Part shown: positions 35,371 through 47,488 of the stretch, one piece after another | Layout of the letters: every line of letters starts with the position of its first letter | Position numbering within the stretch: position 1 is the stretch's first letter | From: Roridomyces roridus | Taxonomy: Eukaryota > Basidiomycota > Agaricomycetes > Agaricales > Mycenaceae | Direction: 5' to 3' | DNA length: 64,000 nt | Assembly (NCBI GenBank): GCA_029378245.1 | Contig: JARKIF010000008.1 | Span: 1,922,001 to 1,986,000, forward strand | Program-made: the position numbers and the translations under genes | The notes under the pieces: model-generated | Told to the model about the DNA's origin: nothing | The model's database searches: none | What the model saw: the letters and a program-made list of their open reading frames with translations, nothing else

Positions 35371-36109
<739 letters not shown>

Positions 36110-36118
36110 AGCAGAGGT

Positions 36119-36720
36119 AAGGAAAGGAAATGTAATTGGAATTGTGTAAAGACTAGAATGCACCAACAACGGCGTGGTTAAAGGCTCGACTCTGAACCGA
36201 ATGCGAATGAACCATCTGACGCGTCCGAAACTACGACGGTGACTCGGAAGCAGCTGCTGTCAACCGCTCCAGACAGTCAAAGATAATCCAAGCCCGAAAC
36301 TTTTCGCCCCGAATTCCTTTTCGTGCCGCAGAGAATAGTCCCAGGCAGTCCACGCCTTTCGCAATGCCTTCTCCAGCTGCTCCGGCGTCTGTCGCGATTC
36401 GGACTTGTCCAGCAGCTGCTTCTGTATGTCCCGCACCACCGCCTGTGTATGGTATCGCATACGGTAGATGCAGTCGCTCCCCCATCGCTTCTGCGAGCAC
36501 TTGGCCAAAATCGTGCCTAAAACCATCTCCGCATCTTTGAGAGTGACCCCCGTCGAAGAAGGCGAATGTCACTGGAATATTATTGAAGCGCTGTTATCCC
36601 ATGGCTGCGGGTCTCCGGGCTGGGAGTCGTAGTCCGTGAGGGTGAGGAGAGTGGGAGAAGGCGCCACAATGGAGACGCTCGCGTTCCAGATCAGCTCGGA
36701 TACTTGAGCTTGACGCCTTC
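36119..36720 (-). pseudogene. Mosaic of broken copies of the F-box/LRR and RdRP genes
   Basis: Three segments can be told apart. About 36119-36200 resembles 41978-42085 and includes the F-box gene's C-terminal HAVVGAF plus stop. About 36240-36548 resembles the RdRP 3' end (37300-37610) and still reads MVLGTILAKCSQKRWGSDC, VVRDIQKQLLDKSESR and KALRKAWTAWDYSLRHEKEF. About 36549-36720 resembles the middle of the F-box gene near 42370-42520, with VAPSPTLLTLTDYDSQPG. The join from RdRP to F-box sequence lies near 36548. None of it can make either protein. Confidence 0.82.
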
Positions 36721-36836
36721 TCACCCCGCGCGGAGGGGAGAATTCGCAGTAGCAACCGTGCCTCGGGCTGCTGATCTTGTGCTCGACGTGGTCAGCGACT
36801 TCAAGCGCCATGAAGAATCAAAAAAAAACTGGTGGA

Positions 36837-36854
36837 ACGCGTCAATTGACGCGT
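36837..36854. repeat. Perfect 18-bp palindrome with two ACGCGT boxes
   Basis: ACGCGTCAATTGACGCGT equals its own reverse complement. ACGCGT is the MluI cell-cycle box bound by MBF-type factors in fungi. No nearby intact gene start is evident, so it may be a leftover promoter element of the rearranged region. Confidence 0.75.
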
Positions 36855-37289
36855 CGTACACGTATGATTGAGCCCGACGCACTGTTTTCTTGGGACAAAA
36901 CGACAAAATTGCACGTCATTTTTGGTGACCTTGACTATTCTGTCCCTTGAATGATGTTGTCTTAGAAGAGAGCGTTGAGCAACTTGAGCTGGTGATGAGC
37001 ATGGCCTGGAGGAAGTATTCGCCGTCGGAGTACCAGAAGATGCGATATCTGGACGGCCCAGCTGTGCTATAGCCCATTGCCAGCCCCGACGTGCTCGACG
37101 CAGAACAGCTGAAGGATGAGGATGTGGGAGCCATCGAAGAGCTCCAAGCCTGTTTTGCTCGGCGGTTGGTGGGCGGGCGCAGCTGCCTGGAGAGGTTGAC
37201 CATGGTGGTCGAGAGAAAGTCGCGTTTGATGGATTGCAAACAAAGAGCGCGTACTTACTTGGATACACAATTTTTCACCCTAAACAAAA
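36855..37289. other. Intergenic; no gene recognised
   Basis: Lies between the mosaic and the RdRP stop. A minus-strand ORF (36801-37268, 155 residues) has no recognisable domain. It could be more rearranged material, but I found no clear match within the window. Confidence 0.45.
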
Positions 37290-40200
37290 CTATGAAGACA
37301 AACGGGCTCCTGGCAACTGCTCCAAACAGTCAAATATAATCCCGAGAGCCACAAGCCCGAAACTTTTCGCCCCAAATTCCTTTTCGTGCCGCAGGGAATA
37401 GTCCCAGGCAGTCCACGCCTTTCGCAATGCCTTCTCCAGCTGCTCCGGTGTCAGTCGCGGTTCGAACTTGTCCAGCAGCTGCTTCTGTATGTCCCGCACC
37501 ACCGCCTGTGTATGGTACCGCATACGGTAGATGCAGTCGCTCCTCCACGGCTTCTGCGAGCATTTCGCTAGTATTGCGCCCAAAACCATCTCCGCCTCCT
37601 TGAGAGTGACCCCTGGCGCTGATGTGAGCGTGTGGGTGATGGAGATGTACCGCAACTCCTGGACGTATTTCTGGAAGATAAGGTGGATTTCGTGGTCGGT
37701 GCCATCTGGTCGGGTATAGTCTGGCCCGTTCTTTTCGATGTGCGGAGCAAGGACCCGATAGATGGCATTGGACGAGACGTCCCGCACAGGCTTGCTCTGC
37801 TGGGCCGCGTCCGGGGCGAGCAGCTCAGGTTCGGCCCAAGTGATTCGTCGGTAAAGGTCACCCAGAGCCTTTTCCGACCTATAGTAGTCCGTTTTGCGTG
37901 GATCAATGACCTCGGCCGCATGCCAGTCCGGTTTGCATCTAAGTAAAGTCCGGGGCAGCCGAGTGTTGTCCAAGTCGATGGGAATTCCCTGTTTGGGGTA
38001 GTCGACCGCCTGGGAACACAGCTCGGCCAACCGCCTGCAGCCATCGTCGCGCATCCCAAACTAGAACCGTGTTAACACTCGAGTACTTGATCAAAACAGA
38101 GATTCGACCTTGGATTGGTCTGCAATGACGAGAAGACGATCGGACAGCAGTCCCTGAAAGAGGAAGCTCGTAAGTAGGTCTTGGCTCTATATTGGCACGT
38201 ACCAGCACGTCGGAATTGATATATTCGACAATGAAGTTACGAATATCATCCACTGTACTATCGCGTTGAAGTGTGCGAGTTTTGCCGTCTGGGTAAGACG
38301 CTGGGTCCTCTGTGCCGCACTATCAATACCATACACCGATCCGGTATGGACGACAGACCATGTTTGGGAGGCAGGAGGCCAGGTTCCTGTATCACAGAGT
38401 ACATATCTCCCTGAAAAGGTCAGAATGAGGAGCAAATACCCAGCATACCACTCACATCGAGGTCACCTCCTCCCAAACAAGAAGCGAGCGAGCGAGGTTG
38501 CATATTAGGAGAACTTTGCGAAGGAAGCACAACAACATTCTTCAGTTTTTCAAACAGGCAGAGCATACCCTGTGGAGGCTTCCCGATCGCTTGCACTCGT
38601 TGCACTAAATGGTCGATTAATCACCGCAGAGTCTCTGCAAATTTCTCCTCACCATCGCCGACGTGCGCGACTGGGCTCCGTGAAATGGTACAACTTCCCT
38701 CAAGCCAGGTCGGAGGTTCGTCGTGGTGTCGTTGAACGCACGCTGTACAACCGCCATCAGCCATCTTTCGCACCACCAAAGACGCGCACCACGCACCATA
38801 AATCTTGCCCGGCGGCAACTCGAACACATTCGTATACCCCGCCTTCTTATACGCCGGGCCTTCATCCGCCACACCAACGAGAAGATACGACTTGGGAATC
38901 GGGATCCTCGCAGAGTGCTTGATCTCCCTTAGGACATCGTTCGTGGCCACCTGTCGCAGCTGCTTGAAAAATTCGTTGTCAATCCCGGGCGTCCGATGCT
39001 TGGGTTTTAGGTCCAGTCCGAACTTTTCAAGCTTTTCGAGCAGATACGCCAAACGAAAGGGGCTGCCCAGCGAATGGTCCTTTAGCAAGGTGCGAAATTG
39101 AGCAATAGAGTCGTCGATTGTCAGAGTATCCCTGACGGCGGCGTCTTGCAATCTGCGAAAGACGGTTTGACGGACACCTCTATCTTCCAACGCCATCACC
39201 AGAGGCCTGTAACCAAATGAGCGAACGGTTCACAGTCGAAGAAAAATATACCTGTTGAGGTAGGCGGTATTGGGTTTGGTGAAAGCCTTGGCTATTTCAA
39301 TCTCCGCCTCCATAGTCGTAGCGTCGTCGAATTTCTTCATAGATGGTCGCAGACACATCATGATACCGTCCTTCCGCTTGTCCAGCTCATAGTCAATACA
39401 CACAACGCCTGCAACTGCATCAGAATTGGACACGTTCCGCGACCGCCGGAGGTACCTTTGTAGCCTAAAAACCGGATTTGGAACTACAATTGGAATGAGT
39501 CGACACCCGCCACAAATTCCTGTAAACATACCGCCGAGGGTCGCATTCTGACCTCAGTATAATGCCGAGCCTCGCACAACGCCTCCCAAATCATGGTGGC
39601 CAATTTGCTCGAAATTGTTCCAACGCCGTCTGTATAAACAAACTTGGAGTGCAGCTTGGTATCGTTCTTGTGTCCCGGTACGACGATATCGGGGATTATT
39701 TTCCATTGATGCCGGCTGATCCTCACAGACGGATCGGTCGCAGTGAATGCTGTCAAGAAGATATCAACATCGCGGGTCTCAAAAAAAAAGTGGGCTCCTC
39801 ACCTTGAGCCAATCGCGCAGCGTACTTGGAAGGTGACTTCAAGAGCGGTGTCCCAGCAAAATTGCCAATATCGCTTCGGATGGATTCAGACGTCACGCGC
39901 TTCCCAGTCGCCTCATCCTTGAAAGGATTCATAAACCAAACCGCGTGACCCCGCAGTGCGGACTGGGAGTACGCGAGAAATTCGAATTTCCGCCCGCACA
40001 GTGTGAGTCCGTTTCTGAGAATCCCACCGACTCGCTCGCGCACGAAATGCGAGCCATCAACTTCACGGTCCCATCGGTATTGCATCTTGTCTTCGTCCCG
40101 GAAATCCACACGAAGAAAGTGGTTTTCGTATTGTTGATATCTGCGAATGATCCGATTCGATTGAACTGGGAAGGGGCCTTCCAGCACCAATCTGGTCGGT

Positions 40201-41768
40201 GTCACCGTTCTGTTAGAACGATTAACGAGGACTCCCTGAGCTGAGCAAGAGAAACATACACATGGTGGCAATTGAATGGTCCGCTCTGAAACGACATGGG
40301 ATTGTATATGAATGACCTGGAGACCCTGTCGAAGCACGCCCGGGGACTCTCCCGATGAGATTTAGTGCGAAGGTGCCGCCGGTACTCGAGGAGCATCTGG
40401 CCGACGAAACTGCTGCCCTCGAGCTTGACCAGCCTTTTGATTTGGAGAATCAACCCATCGATGTCGGCGGTGTGAAGCAGCGCATTGTGCAGGAGCGCCT
40501 CTATCTGAAACGTGACCACCCAGTCCAATGTCTTGTACTGGGAATTGAGGCTGTAGAGGCGCTCGGCGCTGAACAGCTTTTTGAGCTTGGAAGCCTCAAT
40601 GCCAGATGTATAGTTTAATCTGAAGAGGATCGACTTCGGTAAGCCCGCAATGGAACAGAGATCGCTGAAGTCGTCGAGGATCTTGCCGTGATTGTGCAAG
40701 ATGATGCGCAGCTGCTGTGCGTAGGGGGCCACCCGTAAATGCCGTTCACCCAGCGACCCAATACGATTTATCGATTTTTTGCTATCGAGGGCCCCGTTGC
40801 CGGTGGTTGCGCGGTGGAACTCGAATTCCTCCAGCACAGGCGGAGTCAGGGTATCAAAGCAAATGTCTGGTCTCTCGTCAACCGGGGTTCGTGAGATCAC
40901 GGCGGGAGACTTACACGGTTGAGGATCGTAGCCGATCAAAATTTTTGAGATGCTGGCGAAGGTGACATTGATGTTGAACCCGCGGTACCCCGTCGACTCG
41001 TCTCCAAGCTACAACCAATCAGGTAGAATCGTACAAATGAGCATGTAATACCATACCTGGATACGTATGAGTTTGTGGTCATACTCGAACGTCAACCATG
41101 CGGCACCGCTCGGTGGACCACTGGGACAGCTACTTCTCGGCGAAGACGAAGAGTCTGTGTGGAAGTACTTTTCCTCCCATTCCACGGAATACTTGTGGGG
41201 CGGGATTCGAGGTGGGATGGGATAGTCTTGGTAATAGACCCCAAACTGCACGACATCGACGCGAAGTCGCTTGTGGAGGTCCGACACTTTCTTCTGATGC
41301 TCTCTTTCGATATTGGGATCGAGGTAAAGGGTCCTGGACAGCACCATGGCTTCGTGCTCATCGGTGTCATGCGAAGATACGTGGACTCCGATCTTTTCTC
41401 CCTCGACGTAGACGTGTTTGTTTCGTTTAACCACCCACTCGAGGAATTTGGCGCGCGCTTTGTTGCTGGGAAGAATGAGGGTTCCCGAGCCACCGTTACG
41501 GGTCGGACCAACTGTGCTTTCATCAAGCTTGACTCCGAAGTTGAGCTTCCTACAACCCGATCAGTGTAACGGTCACCCGGTGGACGACGCAAGTTTACGA
41601 CGCGGACCTACGAGGCGAATCGCGAGGCAGGTCGGTGTCATACACAGGGTCCGCTGCCTGTTTGGCAAAGACTCGGAATTCAGCAGAGTGCAAGACTTCA
41701 GCAAGTGCCACGGTCACGGTGTACTGGTCAGCCGTGGTTGGAAGCCAGCTGAGAGAGACTTTGGCCAT
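37290..41768 (-). CDS. Cellular RNA-dependent RNA polymerase (QDE-1/RdRP type)
   Basis: A large RNA-silencing enzyme that makes double-stranded RNA from aberrant transcripts for Dicer. It starts MAKVSLSWLPTTADQYTVTV. Conserved stretches in order are RVDFRDEDKMQYRWDREVDG, GRKFEFLAYSQSALR, HAVWFMNPF, YTDGVGTIS, VMALEDRGVRQTVF and SRSPVAHVGD. The catalytic motif DLDGD is split by an intron: GGGDLD ends one exon and GDMYSVIQEPGLLPP opens the next (intron at about 38409-38455). The final exon reads MRDDGCRRLAELCSQAVDYP to the stop at 37290. More than ten exons; no frame break was noticed in the parts checked. A fragment of its 3' end is duplicated at 36240-36548. Confidence 0.92.
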
Positions 41769-42011
41769 GAGGGAAAGGGACGGCTTCTGAGCGGCCTCTC
41801 AGCGCTATATATGAGGTTCAATCAGGCGCTCATCAGAGTAGGAAGATAGCAAAGGCATTCACGGCACGGTCCGGACTCCCGCAAGTCGACTCTGAGAATC
41901 ATGGAGGTCAGCTCATTTTCACTCAATCGCTCTCTGATTTTCTGCTACTTGTTCCGCCCGCGCCACGTAGAGTAAAGACAAGGAAAGGAAATGTAATTGG
42001 TAGTGTAATGA

Positions 42012-43387
42012 CTAGAATGCACCAACAACAGCGTGGTTAAAGGCATGAGTATCGTCGTCTGAATCCGACTCTGGACCGAATAACGAGCTACCATCGTATG
42101 CCTCGTCCTCACGCACTCCGTACGGGTTAGGCTCGTATACCCATTCGATCCCGAGTTTCTCGCACAAAGAGGCGGTCGTCGCTACCTGTGCGTCAGACGC
42201 CTTGTTCTTCACGTCCGAGTGCAACTCTCCGACAATTTGGAGCTTCTTCAATATCCCGCGGAGGGGAAAGCGTTTACGTCGCAACCACTTTTCGAGGTCT
42301 GGTGCGAGCAAGAAGGACAGCGTCACGCCGCCGAACCGCAAATGCTCGAGACGTGGTGGGAGCGCGTCGAAGAAGGGGAATGTCACTGGGATGTTATTGA
42401 AAGAAAGCGTCTTGAGCTGGTGGAGCGCTGCGACGGCGGTGTTATCCCATGGCTCCGGGTTTCCAGGCTGGGAGTCGTAGTCCGTGAGGGTGAGGAGAGT
42501 GAGAGAAGGCGCTACAATGGAGAGACACTTTTTGAGCTCTCGAAGGGGTATGGAGCGGAGCCCGTCCAGGACGAGTTCCTTGAGAGACGACATGCTTCGC
42601 AAGAGGGTGCTCAACACACGCGGACTGGTCGGTTGGTTGATATTGCATATGGTGAGGCCGGTACAGGCAGAGGAACCGGCGGGGATTTCGAGGGTCGGGT
42701 CACGGGGACCGTCTGGGAGGGGCAGTTCGCTGATCTCAAGCTCCTTGAGATACGGGAAGGCCACAATGCTCTTTAACCAGCCACCCCGACGACCCGGCGT
42801 AGAGCCAAGCACAGCGGTGCAGCTATTGGGGGACGATGGATGACAGAAGGAACACCCATTCAAAGAAATGTCCGTGAGCTTGATTGTCGCGGGGTTTTGC
42901 ATGTAAAGGGGCCATATGAAATCGCCGCCGCGAATGTCGAGGTTCTTCAGCTGAGGACACGCCTCGAGGAACCATCTGAACGCGGTCCGACTGACGACTC
43001 GCGGCTCCCCGTCCCCAGGTGTACCCGCTTCGTACCCGTCGATATGCTTGAGCTCAGTGCAACTCGAATTCAGCTGAGCGCTCTTGACATACTTGGCGAG
43101 ATGCGGCGAAAAGCGCAGCTGGCCTGTGAGAATGAGGAATGTTTCTGGGCCCTCGACTTTGAGGTGGCCGTAGAGGTTGCGGCGGACTGGATTCAAAAAG
43201 TTGCGCGAGACCAGGGCCAATTGGACAAAGTTCTAGATCCATTGTTGTAAAACTGGAATCGATTCGGAGTTTTCCTAAGGACCTTTGGAAGGGATTCATA
43301 GTCGTACACACCGTCGAGTCTTTGGCGATCCAGAAAGACCTGCTCGACGATGCCTTCGATGACGTCCTCGATGTTTGGGAAGGGCAT
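42012..43387 (-). CDS. F-box-like/leucine-rich-repeat protein
   Basis: Minus-strand gene. Exon 1 begins MPFPNIEDVIEGIVEQVFLD and ends ESLPK. A short intron (GTCCTTAG to CTAG) joins in frame to NFVQLALVSRNFLNPVRRNL, giving the F-box-like N-terminus common in agaricomycetes. The remaining exon is long and contains irregular leucine-rich units (LKNLDIRGGDF, LKELEISELPLP, LKELVLDGLRSIPL). It ends DDDTHAFNHAVVGAF. About 440 residues. Such proteins are inferred to act as substrate receptors of SCF ubiquitin ligases. Parts of it, including its 3' end, are found broken at 36119-36720. Confidence 0.78.
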
Positions 43388-43549
43388 GATTTGATCGTAT
43401 CACTTTTCTTTCTCAAAGGGTCCTTCTCTAACGATAACGAGGACAAAATTGCAGAGAAAACTATACACATGAACTATAAGAGCGAGACTGAACGAATGTA
43501 CCAGCGAGTCCGTGAGTGTCTTGAAGATGGGATGTTAAATAAATACGTC

Positions 43550-45520
43550 TCAAAACTGCAGAAAACTCGTGTCGATTCCATGCCCAAAGTCCCATACACA
43601 TATCCGCTGTCATGAAAAATAAGCATGACGATACAGAGGAGCAAAGGAACTTACTTGGTCTTCGCCACAGGAAACGATCTACGGAGGACCAATCAGTGTT
43701 ACAGTGTATGAAGATTCTCCAAAGACGCACTTTAGTACAATCAAACCCAATGCAGAATATCCTCCCCGAATGGCCGCCTGTAAGGTCCGCGACGAGGGCA
43801 CCAGTCTTACGGTCCCATATCTGCGCACAAATGAGCTACAATCTTGCTCGATAGCAAAAACGCACCTTGATACTTAGATCATAGCTCCCACTGAGCACGA
43901 AATCCTTTCCCAACGCGACGCTGCGAACCAAATCCGCATGCACACACCGCTGGGGCTGCGCAGCCACCTGTGTCGCGACCGCTGCACTCCCACACGTGGC
44001 ACAGATAACTGGCCCAGCAGCGAGAGGTGCGGGAGGTGGGTTGCCTTCGTACTCTGGAGAAGTCGACCATCCCTGGAAGGTCGTGATGTCAAAGAGCCGC
44101 AGATGCTTGTCCGACGAGCCAGAGACAACGTAGGGCGCCATAAAGTCGATCGAGGCGATGCCCCGAGTGTGGTGGTTATCGAATGTTCGCAACAGCTTGC
44201 CGGTGGCTGCATCCCAAAGACGAACGGAGCGATCACCCGAGCCAGAGACGATCAGCGTGTCCGAAATCGCCACCGCGTTGACTGCAGCGCGATGAGCGCC
44301 AAGCACAAACTGCGGCGCCAAATCAGGAAACGAGTACGTGCGTACGGTCCGGTCCTTGGAACATGACACGAGTCGGCGACCATCAAGGCGCACACAAAGC
44401 ACGCTATCCTCGTGGTCCACGATAATCTTGACGAGTGCATTCTTTTCGAGGTCCCAGACGGCGACGCGTCGGTCGCTTCCCGCGCTCGCAACAAATCCGT
44501 CGTGAACACAGATACTAAGCACCGAGCTCGCGTGCACGCCTGCAATTACACGTTCGACTAGTCCAGTGGTGAGATTCCACTCTCGGACGGTCCGGTCACG
44601 CGAGCCGGTGAAAAGGACTTGCACACCCGTCGCTGGGTAAGTGTACAGTTGCAGACAGTAGATGGTTGTCGTGTGCGCGTTGGAGGGACCGCCGCGCGTT
44701 TGGATAGTCGAGACGCGATAGTTGCCTGAGCGAACGCGATTGTTGAGGCGGGTGTGAGTTTGGTAGAGGCGTTTATAGTCGGGTCGAAGGAAGGAAGAGT
44801 CGCTGAGCGCTGCTGGGGCGGAATTATGGCGGGCACGAGATTTCGCAGGTGCGGATGAAGCGGCAAGAACAGACGTCCGAGATGCAAGAGACATGGACGC
44901 AAAGCCCGAGTCTAGCTCGGCTTGCATAAGAGTCCATTCGGCCTTGACAGTCTCAATGGTGTCCTCCTCTTCCAATTCCTCTTCCTCGTCCGAATCGCCC
45001 ATGCCCTCGTCATCGTCATCCCATCTGCGTGGTGTATCAAACGAGTGTATCCGCGATGGCTGCTTCCATTTCCATCCCTCGGCCACACAGAGTTTCCGCC
45101 ATATTGCTTGGTCGTTTGCGAGGGCTCGCCACCGGTGGCTGACCAGTGCACACGCGAGGAGCGTTTGTGCAGGCAGATGCGAAAAGATGTGCAGAGACAC
45201 TTCTGCAGGGAGGGTCTGTAGATCCGTCAATGTTCTGTTGGCTCTGCTCGGTCGAAACACGTACGCCGACCACGTCGAATTGCAGCAAGGGCGCCAACCG
45301 GCGCTGTATTGTTGCCAGACGAGACCTGGGCAAGGAAGCCAATAGCCGGTATGCCAGCTCTGATTCCAGTGAGCTGTCCCGCTCTACGCGTATTCGGACG
45401 CGACGAACCTTCGCATTCCTGCTCCGAGGTCATCTTTGAGAGCAACTCACTGGTGGTGGACGCGTGAGGTTGGATGGTGTCGTCGTCGGTGAAACCTTCG
45501 TCAAAGAGAACGGAAGACAT
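43550..45520 (-). CDS. F-box/WD40-repeat protein, SCF substrate receptor
   Basis: Minus-strand gene. The F-box reads LQTLPAEVSLHIFSHLPAQT then ALVSHRWRALANDQAIWRKL. An acidic stretch (GDSDEEEELEEED) and a serine-rich linker follow. At least seven WD40 blades are visible, for example LFTGSRDRTVREWN, VASAGSDRRVAVWD, LVSCSKDRTVRTY, IVSGSGDRSVRLWD, VVSGSSDKHLRLFD and VLSGSYDLSIK. The last exons are small: IWDRKTGALVADLTGGHSG, IVSCGEDQ, then RICVWDFGHGIDTSFLQF. The domain plan matches Met30/Cdc4/Fbw7-like receptors that recruit substrates for ubiquitination. The first exon (MSSVLFDEGFTDDDTIQPHA) is likely, but its join to exon 2 is uncertain. Confidence 0.88.
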
Positions 45521-45794
45521 GTTGGTCGGAGGTCAAGATGGTCCGGTGGCCCTGCGTCGACCGCTATAGCTGATACATCGCGCTGAGGTTAGTTGCTGGT
45601 TACCGCGACGTGATTGACAACCGATTTGGGAGGTGATGCGAGCCGGGCCGCTACTTATGGGCTGTGGAACGCGACGAAAATATTCTCAGCAATTACATCC
45701 AGGAAGCGTACACTAGGGAGGAATGGTCCGCAGCCGACCCAACCAAAAGATACAGCTATTGAACTAAATGGCTGCTCGAAATTAGGCTCCGTTG
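45521..45794. promoter_or_regulatory. Promoter side of the F-box/WD40 gene, left flank of the transposon
   Basis: The short sequence between the F-box/WD40 start and the transposon's left target duplication (CCGTTG, 45789-45794). With 53339-53903 it made up the original space between two divergent genes. Confidence 0.5.
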
Positions 45795-46250
45795 TATGCT
45801 GTTCGTTTTGTAAAAAAAATAAACCCATATCGAATTGGTCCGGACATGGAAATATCGGGTCTGAGGCGGCCAATATATCGAGTCTGGAGCAACATCGACG
45901 ATCAATTCAGCAGAACATCGAGTGAGGTGCGGAGATATCGAGGGTTTGGGCTGGAAACATCGAGAGAGTACCCGGATTGCAACGAGTCAATATATCGAAT
46001 TCACGATGCATATATATCGAGCCTCGAGGGATGGAGTGCAAACATCTCTCGAGCAAGCTTGTGACATCTAATTAGATGGGACTGTCCCCCAGCAACGCCA
46101 TTAACAGTGTTCGGGCCCTCGCGCTCGTTGCATCCGCCAGCTGACGGGGCCTGAGCGCCCCTGGCGTCGTCGCATCGGTCATCGCTGATGGCTCGGAGTT
46201 GGCGGATCAAAATTGCACATGTTTGGCGCCCTTCCAAAACGGTCTTGCTC
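45795..46250 (+). repeat. Left terminal inverted repeat of the transposon
   Basis: Matches 53332-52877 in reverse complement nearly throughout, ending near GGATCAAAATTGCACATGTT and GGTCTTGCT. The outer 230 bp are full of ATCGA motifs, mostly as ATATCGA or ACATCGA, at irregular spacing. They may be transposase-binding sites. Confidence 0.9.
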
Positions 46251-47488
46251 CTTCCACACCCGCTGTTCTCTGCTCTAGTGTCCACGCGCGAGGCTCTCGA
46301 ACCAATGCAGAAAGCAGATGCCTCCGGGATCCGACTAGCGCTTGATCAAACTGCTGGGCAAGGCAGCCGTCACTGTACTTACTTGCTCGCTCTGCTGGTC
46401 GGGAGCACTGGCTACGCCGCTACTCCGTCCACCATGTCCCTAGAACATGGGCTTCCTGCCTTACGAGTTGCAGAGGCTCGTTCCTTCAAGATCATGTCAA
46501 CATTCGACTCCGGAGTCGGTGCGATCTGTGGCAATCTCGCTCCACCCGATGTGTACTTTGGTTGCCGCCTCTTGGTGCCAGTTCGAGCTGGTGAGTATCT
46601 GGCACCTTTCCCCTCCCCGCCCCTTGTACCGTGCTCTGTAAACCGCCAGCAAGAGACCCGCCCCTGGGACTCCCAAGCTGCGTTGCCGGTGCCTGCCTAC
46701 ATATGGTTATCCTTCTATCGTTTCTGTCTTTTCTTGTACCGTCAGACCCATTACCGACTGTCCACAGCACTCCTATTTATATAATCGTACGAATTGCCGT
46801 TTGGGCGTCTGCGTCTGCCACGTCCGTCGACTCTGCTCGTCGGACGAGCATCGCCTGCGCGAGTAGGGTAGGCCCACCTCATCAGTATGCATACTCGCCT
46901 GCGTTGGCTTGTGGTTGCGCTTCGCCGATTACAAAGATGATGATGAGAGGCAGAGGCTGTGGACAGTGGAAAGCCGTAGGCACGGTTGGTGAGTGATCTG
47001 TTGTTTGAATCCGAACGCGCCCGAATTGAAAGCGGATTTTTTCAGCCGGGCAATTCACGACTTCCTGGCCGAGATGACCAGGGCAGGCATTGGGGACATG
47101 GTGGAGTGTGCATCGTCACTGCCGTTCGGTACATTGACATACAGTTTGTTGCATCTGGTTCCTACGTTGTTGTACGGAGGAATTATCACCTTGTTTACCT
47201 CTTTGTCCTGGCAATGAGACACGAGTCGCCTCTTACACGAGAGAATGAACTCATTGTTCACGCCGTTTGTATTTACAACGAGGATGTATATTTCAATTAT
47301 GGGTACAACTTCAAGATACGTAGCTGCGTGTCCAAGAAAAAAAAAGAACGAGGATGATTAAGTATGGGTGAATTGCGGGGAGTTTGTAAGTAGGATGGTG
47401 CGGGACGAAACTCAAGAAAGAGAGGCTGTACACACTCATGATTCAACATTCGACGGGTCGGAGTCCAATTTCCAGCGGCCGCCACACC
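46251..47488. other. Transposon interior, left; no clear gene
   Basis: About 1.2 kb between the left inverted repeat and the stop of the accessory ORF. A short plus-strand reading near 46447 (MGFLPYELQRL...) faintly recalls an F-box start but has no continuation. The sequence next to the repeat loosely resembles the matching inner right end, as if the repeats were once longer. Confidence 0.45.

Noticed and set aside
36801..37268. 155-residue minus ORF between the mosaic and the RdRP gene
   Set aside because: Composition and frame look random; no similarity recognised.
46447..46641. F-box-like start inside the transposon
   Set aside because: Only a few residues fit and the frame closes without the rest of the domain.
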